Positions 33,935 through 45,879 of a DNA stretch of 64,000 nt are shown here, in pieces. The notes under the pieces were generated by a model that ran no database searches, was not told where the DNA came from, and saw only the letters and a program-made list of their open reading frames with translations. Position 1 is the first letter of the stretch; every line of letters starts with the position of its first letter. The position numbers and the translations under genes are program-made. The stretch is from Macrocystis pyrifera (Eukaryota; Sar; Phaeophyceae; Laminariales; Laminariaceae). The stretch is taken from positions 19,197,142 to 19,261,141 of the forward strand of contig JASSKH010000001.1 of assembly GCA_031763025.1 (NCBI GenBank), in the 5' to 3' direction.

Positions 33935-34460
33935 TCAAGTGCTTTCACAGTCCCAATCAGCGCAGACGATGTTGCTAGCCTTTGTTAAAACGCCTCTCCC
34001 GCCACCCCCTACCTTCACCGTAGCCTTGGCCCAAACGTCGTCTTGAATAGGTTCGCGGCTTTTGTTACCCAACCACCCGAGTCCTTTTAGAACAATATCC
34101 TTATCCTGGACGAAGCCGCGCTTCGTGTACTGCTCTCCCGCTCTTTCCAAACGTCTGAACAACGTGCTGCATCTCTCTGCTACCAGAGCTTATTGTTTCA
34201 CTTCTCTGAGCAAGTAAAACAAAATTGGGCGCATACGAGACAACCCGTCGAGTCCTGCTCTTACCATCGCACCCACCCTTTCCTCCGTCCAGCTCCCCAA
34301 ACAACTCTCGTTTGCGTAGTCTCTCGTTAGCAACATGAGACACGAATCCCACCAAAAGTATCCTCAGCTTTTGCACCGTCATCTCGAAAGTGCTCAATGC
34401 CAGGCTTGACCAGCGCGTGAGAGCATGTAGTGGACGCGCTCTACGATAGAGGTAGCACAT
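33935..34460 (-). pseudogene. LINE 2 C-terminal region
   Basis: FEMTVQKLRILLVGFVSHVA, then NERLRKRELFGELDGGKGG, and in a second frame MFRRLERAGEQYTKRGFVQD. LINE 1 has the same blocks near 16370-16675. One frameshift lies near 34160 between the last two blocks. The minus frame ends at 33935. Confidence 0.8.
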
Positions 34461-34469
34461 GCTATCTAA

Positions 34470-35500
34470 AAATATTTTTCAGAATGATGCGGCTCCTAAA
34501 CCCAAAACCAATGGAATGCCGATCTCGTGTCGAGAAATGAGGTTTTGGTTTTTGGGCCACGGGACCATTCATCGAGGTGCATTTTATTTTCTGCTGAAGT
34601 CAGTTGTGGGGTGACGTGTGGAGCCCCTCGATTGAGGAGCCTCAGAAAGTATGGGGTGAACCTGTATCGACGCGTTCAACGATAAAATGATCATATTTCC
34701 GCTAAAATATTTTCTGAGTGACGGGGGTCCGTAACATGAAATCGTCGGACCGTAATCGTTTTCCGAACAATGTTTGACGTTTTTGTATAGATAGGCCATG
34801 AGATTTTCATCGGGGTGCAATTGGTTTTCTCTCTGATGTCAGTGTTTGGGTGAGGTGTGGAGCTCCTCAATTGAGGAGCCGCGGAAACATTAGGGTGAGC
34901 CTCTGTCGTAGAACGCCTCTAATCGTCGAACGCTTCGGTAACCGTCGTGACGTTTTTGCTTCCACCCGAAGCAGCGGAGGAGCAATCCGTGATGCGTTGG
35001 TATTAGCGTATGGACGTTGAGATCCGTACGTGTCTATTTTTATTTGTGATGTGCGGTCACTACGCCCTGATAGGTCAGAATACAAGTATTTTAATTAGAG
35101 TATACTATTAAATACAATACGCAGATATATTACAAACCTGCCTTACTCGTAGTACATTATATTCTATATGTTGGGCATCACCAGAAATTACGATGCTGAG
35201 GGCGTTGTGAGAACGTTCCTAAATCGGAGTTGAATTGATTGCAGCTACGGTAGATGTCATCTGGCCGATGCATGGGCGTTATCCCGGATGATCTGGCAAA
35301 GGTCCAGCTCTACCTCGATCACTCTACTCGATTTCACTCCTCTCCACCCCTCTTGTTATACATTCACTCGTCTCCTCTTTTCGATGTCTGACATCATTCT
35401 GTCCAATGTGGTCACATAAGCTTCATTTACAATTTCTCTCCTCTTTCTCTTCACAAGTTCTCGTTACAGACACTCCGGTGCTACCTCTGGTAAATGTTTT
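34470..35500. repeat. Insert in LINE 2 with a 235-bp duplication and central palindromes
   Basis: Two diverged copies about 237 bases apart (about 34548-34700 and 34785-34935) share CATCGAGGTGCA/CATCGGGGTGCA, GAAGTCAGT/GATGTCAGT and GTGAGGTGTGGAGC-type sequence. Each has a palindrome at its centre: GAGCCCCTCGATTGAGGAGC (34621-34640, imperfect) and GCTCCTCAATTGAGGAGC (34862-34879, perfect 18-mer). The stretch breaks the LINE reading between its post-RT and C-terminal parts and holds no recognised gene. Confidence 0.7.
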
Positions 35501-35527
35501 TACAGGGGCAGAGCCTCGACACATGCG

Positions 35528-36960
35528 TCATACTGTAATAGTGAGCATCCGTGCTTTAAGCCGAAGCGGTGCGGTGGGCTGGTCCTGCAGTGGTAAAATA
35601 TACCCTCTGAAACGTAGATTGGCCAGCAGCACCCGCCGGTCGATTTGAGCAGTAATGTCAGCGTTCTCGCACAACATTTTCCATCGGGTACACAACGTTC
35701 GTCGTTGGTTTGTACGCATGGTCGCCTGCATCAATATCAAACGTTACCCTGTCCACACGTTTAGTCATCAGGCACATGGTCTCCGTCTTGGCATCCGTGC
35801 TCACAATTCGAACGAACCACACACTGCAATAATGTTTTCTGTCATATTTTCACGACTGTTCCTCGATTAGGAAACGATGCCGGCGTCGTACTCATGCAAC
35901 ATTCCCCAGATAGGTTGCGACTCCGACGCCGTCTTCTGGGCTTACCTGGCCCTCTCTGCAGTTCCCTCGCTTCCCCCCCTCCTTCGCATTTAAATATTTA
36001 GTGCACACCATACCCGTCACCTCATCTGCTTTGGCGCTAACCCGGTCCACTGCCACACGCAGTACGGCAGTAACGAACGTGATGAACAACAATTGTGCGA
36101 GCACTCATCCTTGCCGAAAGCCCTGCTCCACGCCGACTAGTCTGAATATTCCCTATCGTCAGTTCCGATGCGTGCACGCATTCCACTGCGAAAGTGGCGA
36201 AATATTGCTAGCATGCTTCGTGGCAAGACGACCAATCCAGCACCGCCCACAAGAGAGTCGGGTCGACTGAATCATTTGCATTGATGAGGTCCAAGAATAA
36301 AGAGGGGTGTTATTCTTCCGTGGTAATTGGTGAAGTCGTCGAACTACGAAGATCACTTGAATAGTCGACCGTTACGACCTGAAACGGCACTGCTCTTCGG
36401 GTAGTAGAATATCCTTCCGTTTGCAGTATATTCTGAGGCGATTGGCGATGACCTTGAGGCGAACATCGCAAACGTGTGCCACGAGCGAGATGCCTCGATA
36501 GTTACCGCACTCAGTCAGGTGCCTATTTGTTGCAGGACAATGATATCGTGAGACCTTTCATCTCCTGCAATACGCCCCCGCCCTGCATTTTATCGATCAC
36601 AATGGCATGAACATGTTCTGGTATACCGCGGTTACCTTCGCGATCTCCATCTCAAAAGAGATTGAGCAGCATAGCGGAGAGCTTATCGAGTCCAAAAACG
36701 TTTTCGTTTGGCATGCTCTTGATGGTTTCCTCCACCTCAAACATCGAAGGTATATCATCGAGTGGTGTAAACAGGGGCTATACCTTGAGCTCTTCGACGA
36801 TATTCTTGTCGACAGTTGGCCGTTTCGTCTTGAGCAAATACCTGAACCACGGTACCCACCGATCGCGAAAGCGCCCCACGTCATGAAACAAGCTGCCCTC
36901 TGCGTTCTTGCTGTACTGAGAGCTGCGCGGTTTCTCCCACTCGAACTCTAGCGCCATAGG
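35528..36960 (-). pseudogene. LINE 2 reverse transcriptase and post-RT region
   Basis: Blocks on the minus strand: [14 protein letters not shown] near 36510 (RT motif 1-2 region), LLPEEQC near 36410, MIFVVRRLHQLPRKN near 36350, the LLFITFVTAVLRVAVDR block near 36090 after motif B, and ENADITAQIDRRVLLANLRF with LRLKARML after the RT (35660-35540). The same blocks occur in LINE 1 in the same order. The catalytic YADD region near 35880 is degraded. Confidence 0.82.
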
Positions 36961-37159
36961 GTGCTTGCAGACACAAACTGGTCGCCACTTTTAATGCGAA
37001 CCTTACGTTAACTGGCAGTTTCCACAAAGAATCTCCGCACAGCCTCAATCGTCACGCACGTTGAGCTTGTCTCAGCTGGTTTCGAGAACGTCCTGACGTT
37101 GCTGTTGCTTGAATACCTCTCTGGTATTGTTTTTCTTGCCATGCCGCAAGCATCTCCGC

Positions 37160-38228
37160 CTTCGTGACTTCTCTAGCACAAAATCCCGCCGGTCTTGGAC
37201 TGCGCTTCGGACGTAGCGCGATGTTAGCGGAACTCGACAGCATCGCTTCAGCGAACACCGTAGACATACCACCCACATCCATTCCTGGGGGTAGCAGTGT
37301 GAATCTCTCTGTGAAGGCTCATCTCGCTTGGGGTTTCGCCTTCAGCTGTTGGAAGCAGGAATTCCAGTCTGCCTTTCACCTGTCGCTTGCGGCGGCTAAG
37401 GGCAAAGCGTCCAAACATTCGGATTTCTGCTGTGACCAGGTTTTGATATTATTCAGGTTTTACTATATGAGGTCGACGCACAGTGGCATTCCGTACAAGT
37501 CGGCCGTCTGGCTGCCGCGTGAGGATCGAATCCAGGTGATACCCACCGTTTTCACGATTAGGATATTTGATGGTGTACGAGGTACCACGCTTGGGTGCCT
37601 GAAAAACCTATTAACAAGAGCAAGTCCGTTGTCTGCTGAAAGTTCCAGCAGACGCCGTCCCTTGTTATTCCGCGTATTCCGCCTGTATACACTCAGCATC
37701 TTGTCATCGACGCATTCTTCCGGTGCAAGCGTTGGGATCGATCATGACGAAAAAGGTGTTCTGTTTTGGATCTCCAGCAACTGTATGTCTGTTGTGGCCC
37801 ACAAACCTCTTGTGTCTCGGATTTGTTTGGCACTATCAGTCGGAGCATACGCAACCACAAAGAAACTCCCGTTCGATTGCCCTTTCTTGGATAGTCTCAG
37901 TTTCATGAGTCAAGCACTACATACTCCACAGCCAATCCACTTTCTCGACATCCTTCCAGATCGACTCCGTGACCGGTATCCGTACTCCGTGTTGACCCTT
38001 GGTCGCTGTACCACCTCATGTAGCTCGACTGCCGTACGCACTGAAACCTGTTGCTGTGTACCCATCCTGTTTACCCCGTCTCGTCTCCTGCATCCCAACG
38101 ACACCACACTGGTTTTTCCTGCAGACCTCTATGATATATTCTTCATGACCAATACCGTTCATGCCGTGGACGGCCAGAGTACGAACAATGATTGTGCTTA
38201 TGGTCAATTCGGGCTCTAGAGTCTTCAA
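37160..38228 (-). pseudogene. LINE 2 AP-type endonuclease region
   Basis: GMNGIGHEEYIIEVCRKNQC leads to GVVGMQETRRG; the Glu of QET (codon near 38087) is the metal-binding residue of AP-like endonucleases. Further left, GRRLLELSADNGLALVNRFF (about 37660-37600) is the block with the catalytic Asp-Asn pair. This nuclease nicks the target to prime cDNA synthesis. Frameshifts divide the domain. The long plus-strand frame across it is its shadow. Confidence 0.85.
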
Positions 38229-38300
38229 TCAAGCGGCCCTTCGTGCCGTTCGATTGGCTCGCGGCGTTTTCCCGCGTCGCCTTCTATTTCACCGAGCAGA

Positions 38301-39087
38301 GTTTAACCGTTTAACGTTTTCCTTCCCAACGCGTCGACTGTGTCACACTCCCATACCGCCACACCCGCCCCCATCCGGTTCTTTATGTTACATACTATGT
38401 TGGATCTAGCGTGTTATCAGTGCTCTCATTTTTGGGGACTCCACATTGCCCGCAGGGCCGCGAGAAACCTGATCCACGGATTTTGAGGTGAGATCTCTGA
38501 CCACGACATCGTACCACGAGCAGGCAGTACCCAGACGACGTCAGCGCATCGCATATGCCAGCTACCGGTACCAGGTACGAGGTACCAGTCAGTTTACTCC
38601 ACTGCGACGTAGATTGTTTTTCATTTCGATTTGTTTGTCGTATGCCGCCACGTTAGATTATTTTGCACGTATCTCTAAACATCTATCTGACTGAGGACTG
38701 TTGTCCTGAGCAATATTATGATCTCCGACTAACTCCTGATCCTTCGTCAGATACCGCTTTGGAGCCGTTGTACAATTGTTGACTCAGGCCATGTAGATCT
38801 TCCTGCGCCTACCACTTTCATCTCTCGTTGGGCGTGTTTTTCTCCGAACAATTGACCGAGGTCACGTACGTCTTGTTTCTACAGTCGTAAATTCCACAAG
38901 CCTTAATGTCGAAGACAGGTGTTTACCACGGGTTGTGCTCGGTCGCCTGCTGCAATGGCTGTAAATTTACCGAGTACCACGCCATCGAAACGTGTACTGG
39001 TGTTAGGGCTATATCAAGCGTCCGATCGATCATTGATCAATTTATTTTATGTATTGACCGCCCCAACTCTCAATTGCTTGGGCACGA
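38301..39087. other. No recognised gene
   Basis: This lies between the 5' end of LINE 2 and the decayed metallopeptidase copy. The right part should correspond to the intron before exon 5 of the intact gene, but exons 1-4 are not found in it. Confidence 0.4.
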
Positions 39088-41348
39088 GGTCTGAGGTTGT
39101 TACTTGTGATGAGAAAACTCGGATTTCCAGGCTGAACCTCACCTTATCAGCGCTACGCTCGAGGGCATCGACGGGGCTAGAGGAGTTTTAGGCTACCCCG
39201 GTCCATCCCAAGATTAAAGCTCATGTCGAACTATGAGCCCCTAGGGAGTATGCGGGTTGGCATCGATGACATCGCGAACGTGGAAGCGAACGACACGTTT
39301 ACGGGAGTAATCCTGCACGAAATGGGACACGTCATTCGTGTCGGGTACATTTCCCGAAATAATTACGGACAGAACTCAGAGGGCGAGCTTCATCAACCAA
39401 GTCTTAACCTTGGACGTAGGTTGACTACACTATGTGTAAAATAATGTAGACCCAGGCAAGATTGACACATATTTCCTAAGCTATAACGGTACGAACGGTG
39501 TAGGTTAAACCACGTACCATACACCATTGTTCAGGACTCGTTCATGAGAACAATGCTTCAGAGCGGGGACACAGAGGCGCGTGGTTTGACATACCCAAAT
39601 ACTATGTGTAAGTTACAAGCCACAGAAGCGATGATGTGTACGTTACAAGCCACAGAAGCGATGACATTCAAGAAAGGCAGCGCGAAGCAGCTCGCTCTAG
39701 AAACACCAGCTGAAATGTCAGCGTTGAAGCAGGGTTCCTGTTTTGACCCTTAAACGTGGATGCTGAAAATGTTACACACTTATAACGGTCATATCAAGGT
39801 GACCGGCTGTATGTTGCACAAAGTGCGCGAAAAACGTTGCGTGTTTGCTCGAAACACTATGCGCATGCGAACGGGCTCTCTCATACTTGTCTCCTGTATT
39901 TCGCTCAGACTAGTACGTTTATGCGGGAGCTACATGGCACCGCTTCTATGGCATCCTCGCTACGCCACTGAACAACACTACGGAATATTGCACATAGCTT
40001 TTATTGTGCATATATCGTGTGCCTTCATCGGGGAAACAACTTAGGCGAGTGAACAACTTTCCACGACAACGCAGACCCTTCCTCGGCGTGTCCCGCTGCC
40101 GTGAGCGCCTACAACGATGTTGGCGGCTCTAGTACTGAGGTCGACGAGTTGACCGTATCAGCCGGTATGCGACACAGCTTGTCTACACAGCAGATAAGCG
40201 CCAATGATGCACTTGAATCATTGGAACTGGGCACAAGTCTACTTTGTGTTTAACTCTCGACAGTGGTCTTTTGATATCCAGGTGTAGTTGACTGAAATGG
40301 CATAATTTGACAGCCTACTAGGGCACCAACATATGATGGAGGCGGACTTGGCATCATAAACACCTTGAGATTCGCTTGAGGTCAGCAATTTTGACCAATA
40401 CCCCCATTGTGGCACGGAACGCAATTTCTGCTGTGTTGCATAAGTCGTAATCACCAGCTGGGACCACCTGGACGAAACCCTTTTAGCTGATGACCAGATA
40501 CTTCAACACTGTAAGTGGGTGTTGCTAACCGATTTCTTATTTCGGCTCGAAAATTCCACTGTGCGCCCCTGGCATTGCTTCGCTAACCAGAGATGTGTGT
40601 CGGGATAAAGGACTAACGTGAAACCCGTGTGAAATTATTAACATAGTTTTTAATGCGTCTACTAATCCGCTATCTGTTGACTTCGGTACGTATCAACACT
40701 TGAATTGAGGGGCATACTATAGTCGTGTCTTCGAAGTTTCTTCTCTCTCTTGCATGTTGCGTATTTCAGAGGCAAACGGGTCGAGGTAACAATACGTCGT
40801 TCGCTGTTTTGACTCTAATCTATTGCAGGTGGTGACCCTGTTAAGAATGACAGCAGCCATTCCAAACGATGTCGAATACATCGACAACGCAAGCGCGGCA
40901 AGTTCAGGAATTGTGTACAAAGCCGGCGAGATTTGTTATGTCCCGGGACTCTCACCATTTACTGTCGCATGCATATATATATATATATCACTCGAGGCCA
41001 TGCACACCCGTGTAACATCACGCCGTGTCATCAACGCGAAACATCACGAAGTAAACTATTGACAGCTGTCTGGAGCTAAATTCCTCAGTGGACATGTAAC
41101 AAAACTGGACGAGGAATGCGCATTGTAACAAAAGGCCGGTTTCTGCAGCCTCTATCTGCCGGGGCTGTGGCGCACATTCCACCGATGGTATATATGTTCT
41201 TTCCCAATGTCGAAGCGACGACCATACTCGCCCTCGAACCCAGTCCTAAACTGTTCGCAGCCTTTGTTATCCGCGACGCACGGCGTCACTTGCTTCGTCT
41301 TCTTCGTATTTCCCCAGGTGGGCACACGCGCTGTGTCTTCTGAGCGTG
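39088..41348 (+). pseudogene. Decayed second copy of the metallopeptidase gene (exons 5-9)
   Basis: Matches to the intact gene at 26.6-31.4 kb: exon 5 at 39088-39344 (EANDTFTGVILHEMGHVIRV), exon 6 at about 40041-40164 (CPAAVSAYNDVGGSSTEVDE), exon 7 at about 40449-40512, exon 8 at 40829 onward (RMTAAIPNDVEYID), and the 31-base exon 9 at 41318-41348 with both splice sites kept. Signs of decay: a frameshift near 39147 and an in-frame stop before the zinc motif, a TGA where exon 6 has a Cys codon, and loss of the AG acceptor before exon 7. HExxH survives, but the family's G-V-G after it reads R-V-G. Exons 1-4 are absent. The last exon may be the fragment at 49.97 kb. Confidence 0.85.
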
Positions 41349-41736
41349 GTAAGTCTTGGCTGAGAGCGTGCACATGTGTGGTTGATTTACTACGACCTTG
41401 ACGGGGACTCGAACGTCTGTGTTGATCCCACTCGAATATTATACGTAGCACATGGTTCCCCTTTGGAGTGGGTTACGTAAAATCCCGGTGTGTCGCAAGG
41501 CGAAAAGTGATCTACAGGTAACACACGTATAACTGTTCTTGAACGGGAACGTGAGCCATCGGTGAGCGTATTGCTCGAAGGAAAGAGCAGTAGTCAGCAG
41601 GAACTGAGTACTACTCTTTCTTCGGCACAGTGCACTAGCTCATATCGCACGTTTCCTCAACAGCAGCTGGTGCTAGGCAACAGCAGTCGAACTCAACCAT
41701 GACTACCATCAGCCATCAACTCCGCTGAATTATTAA

Positions 41737-41809
41737 TGCACAGGTATACTAACGGTTGAGAGCATCATGTTAAAATCATCTGACATTACCATGAAATGTT
41801 TCTCCCTAC
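41737..41809 (+). repeat. Dispersed repeat R, copy 1 left part (split by gypsy 2)
   Basis: It starts ATGCACAGGTATACTAACGG and continues after gypsy 2 at 47205-47270. It matches copies at 48215 and 48392-48520. The split is exactly at gypsy 2. Confidence 0.8.
41806..41809. repeat. gypsy 2 target site duplication, left (CTAC)
   Basis: CTAC precedes the left LTR and is repeated at 47205-47208. The unoccupied paralogous repeat near 48450 has one copy of the corresponding four bases (CGAC) at the same place, which supports a 4-bp duplication. Confidence 0.8.
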
Positions 41810-42040
41810 TGTAGCCAAAAGATACCAAGCCGTGGAGGTTTCAGTGTAATCGCATGTGTGAGTGGAGCAGTGGCCGGGGATCCTGTGTGATGTCCCCTAG
41901 CCACCTGGCTCGTGGTCCGTGAGGATCACTCCGTGATAATACAAGCTCTAAGAACAAGACTTACTGAGTGCGAGGCCAGCGAGACTGGTGGAGTCCCTCG
42001 CTGGAAGCCCTCTTGCTGATATCATCTGGCAGAGGCCATA
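41810..42040 (+). repeat. gypsy 2 left LTR
   Basis: It starts TGTAGCCAAAAGATACCAAG and ends GGCAGAGGCCATA, 231 bases. Its ends are only partly inverted (TGTAGCC against TATGGCC). It would hold the promoter and the RNA start. It differs from the right LTR by one indel. Confidence 0.93.
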
Positions 42041-42247
42041 ATATCTAGATAATCGCGGAACTTCTGTTGGAGGAGTTTTCGGCTGCGGAGTATTGGGTCA
42101 CAGCTGGGAAGGCAGTTGGCCCGTTGGACGGATCGAAACGGCTTGAAGCGCACAGCAGGGGAGGACGCTCCGGGAGCTGGAGGACGCACAGGTCAGGCGG
42201 CAGTTTCTCCGTTATTACAGTAGAGTCCAGGTGGACTGCTGTGGATT

Positions 42248-43080
42248 ATGGCGCACACGGCAAGCACGCCGCTGGTGGTAGGGGAGTCTCTGACTCCACC
42301 GAAATACGGAGAGGTGTGGACCGAGCAGGCCTCTCGTGTTTTTTTTTACGCAGCGTACCTCGATTATGAGGAACGGCTGCAGCTCGCCAACGCTCAGGGG
42401 GTGGTTCAGCACTCCAAAGTGAGCATGGGCCAGCTTATCCCCAATTACATTCATCGGTGTTTTGAGGGATTTTACAAGCATCAGACTACGATGACCGCCT
42501 CGGAGTTGTTGGACGCTGTTAGGCAGCACGCCGGTTACACAACCACCAGCAACAGATTTGACACCTCGCGGGCGGCAGCGGACTTGCGTCGCGTTCTCTC
42601 AATGAGGCGCGATGAAAAGCAGGGCGGTGAAACATCCGTCAAAGACCGCGCGATGATGGTAAACTCCGCTATGGAAAAGTATTTTGCGGAGAATCACGCG
42701 GTGCATGCCATGTACCGCGCGCAGGACCGTTCGTGGTTGCCCGGACCGGCGGAATTTGTGAGCATGACGTTGGTGGATGGCTTATGGCCGTCCGAGTTCA
42801 AAAAGTACGTAAAAGGTCAGCTCACGTACGCTGCAGGGTGGAAGAAGGACCCGGCATTGGTCATGGACCAAATTTTTTCTGCTGCAGAACAGTGGAAATT
42901 CATCGAGGCGTATGGTCGGAAAGATGCTGCAGGGGCAGCTGAACCGCGACGCCAACAGCAGCAGAAACCGAAACAGCAGCAGTCCGCGAAAAAGTCGTTT
43001 GTTCGCGTCTGTTTCGAGTGTGGTGATCCCAACCATTATGTTTCTGATTGCCCAAAAGCTCGCGGTGGCGGCACAGCTCC
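42248..43080 (+). CDS. gypsy 2 Gag region with zinc knuckle
   Basis: The start at 42248 gives MAHTASTPLVVGES. The capsid-like part (about residues 20-230) is helical with tryptophans (DRSWLPGPAEFVSMTLVDGL). The nucleocapsid part has the zinc knuckle CFECGDPNHYVSDC (CX2CX4HX4C, 43010-43051), followed by a Gly/Arg-rich RNA-binding tail. Gag packages the element RNA. It is fused in frame to the protease. Confidence 0.9.
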
Positions 43081-43589
43081 CAGCAGTGGTGGGCGCGGGT
43101 CGTCAGGGTATCGCGGGGGCCGCAATGGCGGCCGGGGCAGATTCAACCATGGACGCGGGCGCGGTGGCCGTGGTGGCAATCAATTGACAGCGGGCGGTGG
43201 AACTTCTGCTGTTGCTTCTTCAACTTCTGGTGCGCCAGCGGCAGGAGCCGCTGGGTCGGGATCTGGTTCGTCTGTTGCCGGCCGAGCTGTATACGTTGGA
43301 GGAGCTGGAACATCGGTGGGTGCTGCTGGAGCGAGAACTTCGCCATCCACCGAGCGGGCGGAGTCAGTGTCTGGTGCTGCTGCAGGGGCGGTAGCGCCGG
43401 AACCGTCTGTATATTCGACGTCTTGGTCGGGGTGGACCGCCGATTCTATTTCTTCGGCGCCGGCTGTAGGAGGGCAGCCATGGCGTCAGGTGACTCTTGG
43501 TACCGACCAGAGTTCAACGGCAGGTGAAGTGCCTGTCGATCGCAGCGCTGAGTGTTTACGCGCTGATCTCTCTTTGCCAGGGTCGGTTG

Positions 43590-43910
43590 GTTCGCTGATG
43601 GCGCGTGTGATCCTTGATTCGGGGTCGGCGCTCACGTCCATCGGTGTCGGCTTACTTCAGCAGCTGTCTTCGCATTTCGGCGGCGCCGATCTGCAAATTC
43701 CGTTCGAAAATGGCCCGCAGCAGGCGAAAACCGCTACGGGTGTTTCAGTGATGGTCACGCACAAAACGGTGCCGATTGCCGTGAGTGTACGGACGCCGTG
43801 GGGAGCGGTGAAATTGGAGCCCATCACTTTCGCGGTCATGCCTGGTACAGATAACGTCGTTCTGTTTGGCATGGCTACCATGAAAGCTCTTGGCATCGAC
43901 GTCTACCGTG
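43590..43910 (+). CDS. gypsy 2 aspartic protease region
   Basis: ARVILDSGSALTSIG near 43600-43644 is the retropepsin active site (DSGS). A hydrophobic-hydrophobic-Gly stretch (NVVLFGMATMKALGIDVY near 43855-43908) fits the C-terminal part. It lies between Gag and RT on the same strand. Confidence 0.85.
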
Positions 43911-44409
43911 AAGCTCTGGAGAAGCTTCGCCCTCGCGCAGTGCCGGTATCGACCGGTGTGGAGACTCCGAGTTACCTTGCGGCGCGCAGAGTGACGGTTT
44001 CCGTGCGTGCTTTTCAGACCGAGGCTACGGTGGATGCTCCGGAGGACAAGGCGGTGGAACATTTGGTCGACCGGGGGCCAGACATGTTCATGGATCCGGA
44101 GGAGGAGCGGACGGCCCGAGAACGGGCGTTGGAGGACAGCGTGCAGCAGGCAGAGCAGAGTGGATTAAGCGTCGGCGGAGCAACCCGTTTGCGCGAAATT
44201 TTGGCTCGTCGCGTGGGTGCTTTTCGCCGTGCGCTGTGTGGTGATCCGCCAGCGCAAGTGGAGCCGATGCGAGTGCAGCTGAAGCAACAGGCGAAGCCTG
44301 TCAAGGCAACGCCACGTCGGTACGAACCGACAAAAAGGGACTGGCTCTCGAAGTGCATTGCTGCTTTGGTGTTTTTTTGGCTTTGTCTACCACAACATCC
44401 AGGCGGTGT

Positions 44410-45640
44410 GGGCGAGTCCGGCGATGGCGGTGCCCAAGAAGGACTCTTTCCGTTTGGTGAGCGACTACTCGGCGGTGAACGCACAGGTGGAGAAGTCCCC
44501 GGGCGTCATGCCCAACCATGAAGACATGGGAGATCTGCTGGGGGCGCGTTTCTTCGGCAAGCTGGACCTACTTCAAGGGTACTGGCAGATGCCTTTGGCT
44601 CCGGAGGCGCAAGACGTCTTCACCATGGCGACAAGCGACGGTTTGTTCACGCCTACCCGTGTTCCCCAAGGTGTTTTGAATGCGACTTCTTATTTCCAAG
44701 GTGTCATGACTGAAGTGTTGCGTGGTTTGGATTGCAAAGTTTGGGTCGATGACGTTTTCTTTTTCGCAGACACCGAAGAAGCTCTTCTGCAGCTGCTTGA
44801 TGACATTCTTGAACGCCTGGAGAATGTTGGACTGTTTGTCGCCGCCCACAAGTGTACCTTCTTCTCTCGTGAACTGGTCTGGTGTGGTAAGGTGTATTCC
44901 AATGGTGTCGTGTCCCATGACCCCGCTCGAGTGCAAGGTTTAAGTGAAATGCGTCGTCCCGAAAACGCTGGAGAACTAATGCAATTCTTGCAGGCTGTCA
45001 ACTGGTTGCGTACATCGTTACCACGTTTAGCGGAAACGGTAGCACCGTTACGTGATTTTTTGGAGGAGCTCCTTGTTGGGGCTACACGTCGGACTAAGCG
45101 AGTGGCGCGCAATCGTGTCATCAAGGATACCGCGTGGACGGAGGATCGGGTGCGGGCGTGGAATGCCGCACGGGGTTTGGTGGCGCAAGCAGTGCCGCTT
45201 CATCATCCTCGTCCCGGGTGCGTTGTTTTGATGTTTCCTGACGCTTCTGATTTCCATTGGGGTAGTTTTCTCACCCAAGTGCCTGAACACGAATTTCGCA
45301 GTGGATTGGCGTTGGAAAGCATGTCTCACGAGCCTCTCGGATTTCTGAGTGGTTCGTTCACAGGTTCGCAGTTGCGCTGGGCGACTGTCGACAAAGAAGG
45401 TTTTGCGATCGTTAATACGTTCCGGAGGCTCGAATACCTGCTTTGGGGTGGTGTTCATATCTTTACTGATCATCGAAACTTGCAGTACATTTTCAATCCG
45501 GAGAAGTGTGTCACGACGGTCACAAAGACCATGGCACAACGCCTAGAGAATTGGAAGGGTGTTTTAGGACAATACCGCTATGCAATCGAACACATCCCTG
45601 GCGATCGAAACTGTTGGGGGGATCTGTTGTCTCGTTGGGT
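44410..45640 (+). CDS. gypsy 2 reverse transcriptase and RNase H region
   Basis: RT blocks: MAVPKKDSFRLVSDYSAVN, FFGKLDLLQGYWQMPL (motif A), FTPTRVPQGVLNATSYFQGV (motif B) and CKVWVDDVFFFAD (motif C, VDD). RNase H blocks: VLMFPDASDFHWGS (first Asp), WATVDKEGFAIVNTFRRLEY (Glu) and HIFTDHRNLQYIF (second Asp), ending with NCWGDLLSRW. All catalytic acidic residues are present. Confidence 0.93.
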
Positions 45641-45879
45641 CAAAGTTCCTACGGTGCCTGTTCGTTCGGTTGCCGTGCACAGCCCATGTAATGCTGACGA
45701 TTCGCTTCCCGCATTGGATGTGATTCGTGCCTCGCAACAAAGGTCTGTCGCTCGTATCGGCGTTGGTGTTCATGAATTTTCGACAACCTTCGGTCAAGCT
45801 ACCTTGGCCGATGATGGTTTGTTTCGTGTGCGTGTTGGGGTGCGTGACGTCTTGTGGATTCCGCCGGATGATCTTGCTC

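Larger units (their letters stand above)
33900..38300 (-). mobile_element. LINE (non-LTR retrotransposon) 2, near full length, broken and interrupted
   Basis: On the minus strand the parts run from right to left. They are an AP-type endonuclease (38228 to about 37160), an alanine/arginine-rich linker (to about 37050), the reverse transcriptase (36960-35890), a post-RT stretch (35740-35530), an insert of about 1 kb (35500-34470) and the C-terminal part (34460-33935). The order EN, RT, C-terminal block matches autonomous LINEs. Frameshifts and stops lie between most blocks, so it is dead. Its motifs match LINE 1 at 13.5-17.6 kb closely enough for the same broad clade. The 5' and 3' ends are approximate because no target duplication was found. 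Confidence 0.88.

Noticed and set aside
37164-38219. 351-codon plus-strand open frame
   Set aside because: It is the antisense shadow of the LINE 2 endonuclease; the minus strand carries the recognisable motifs (GVVGMQETRRG, LSADNGLALVN).
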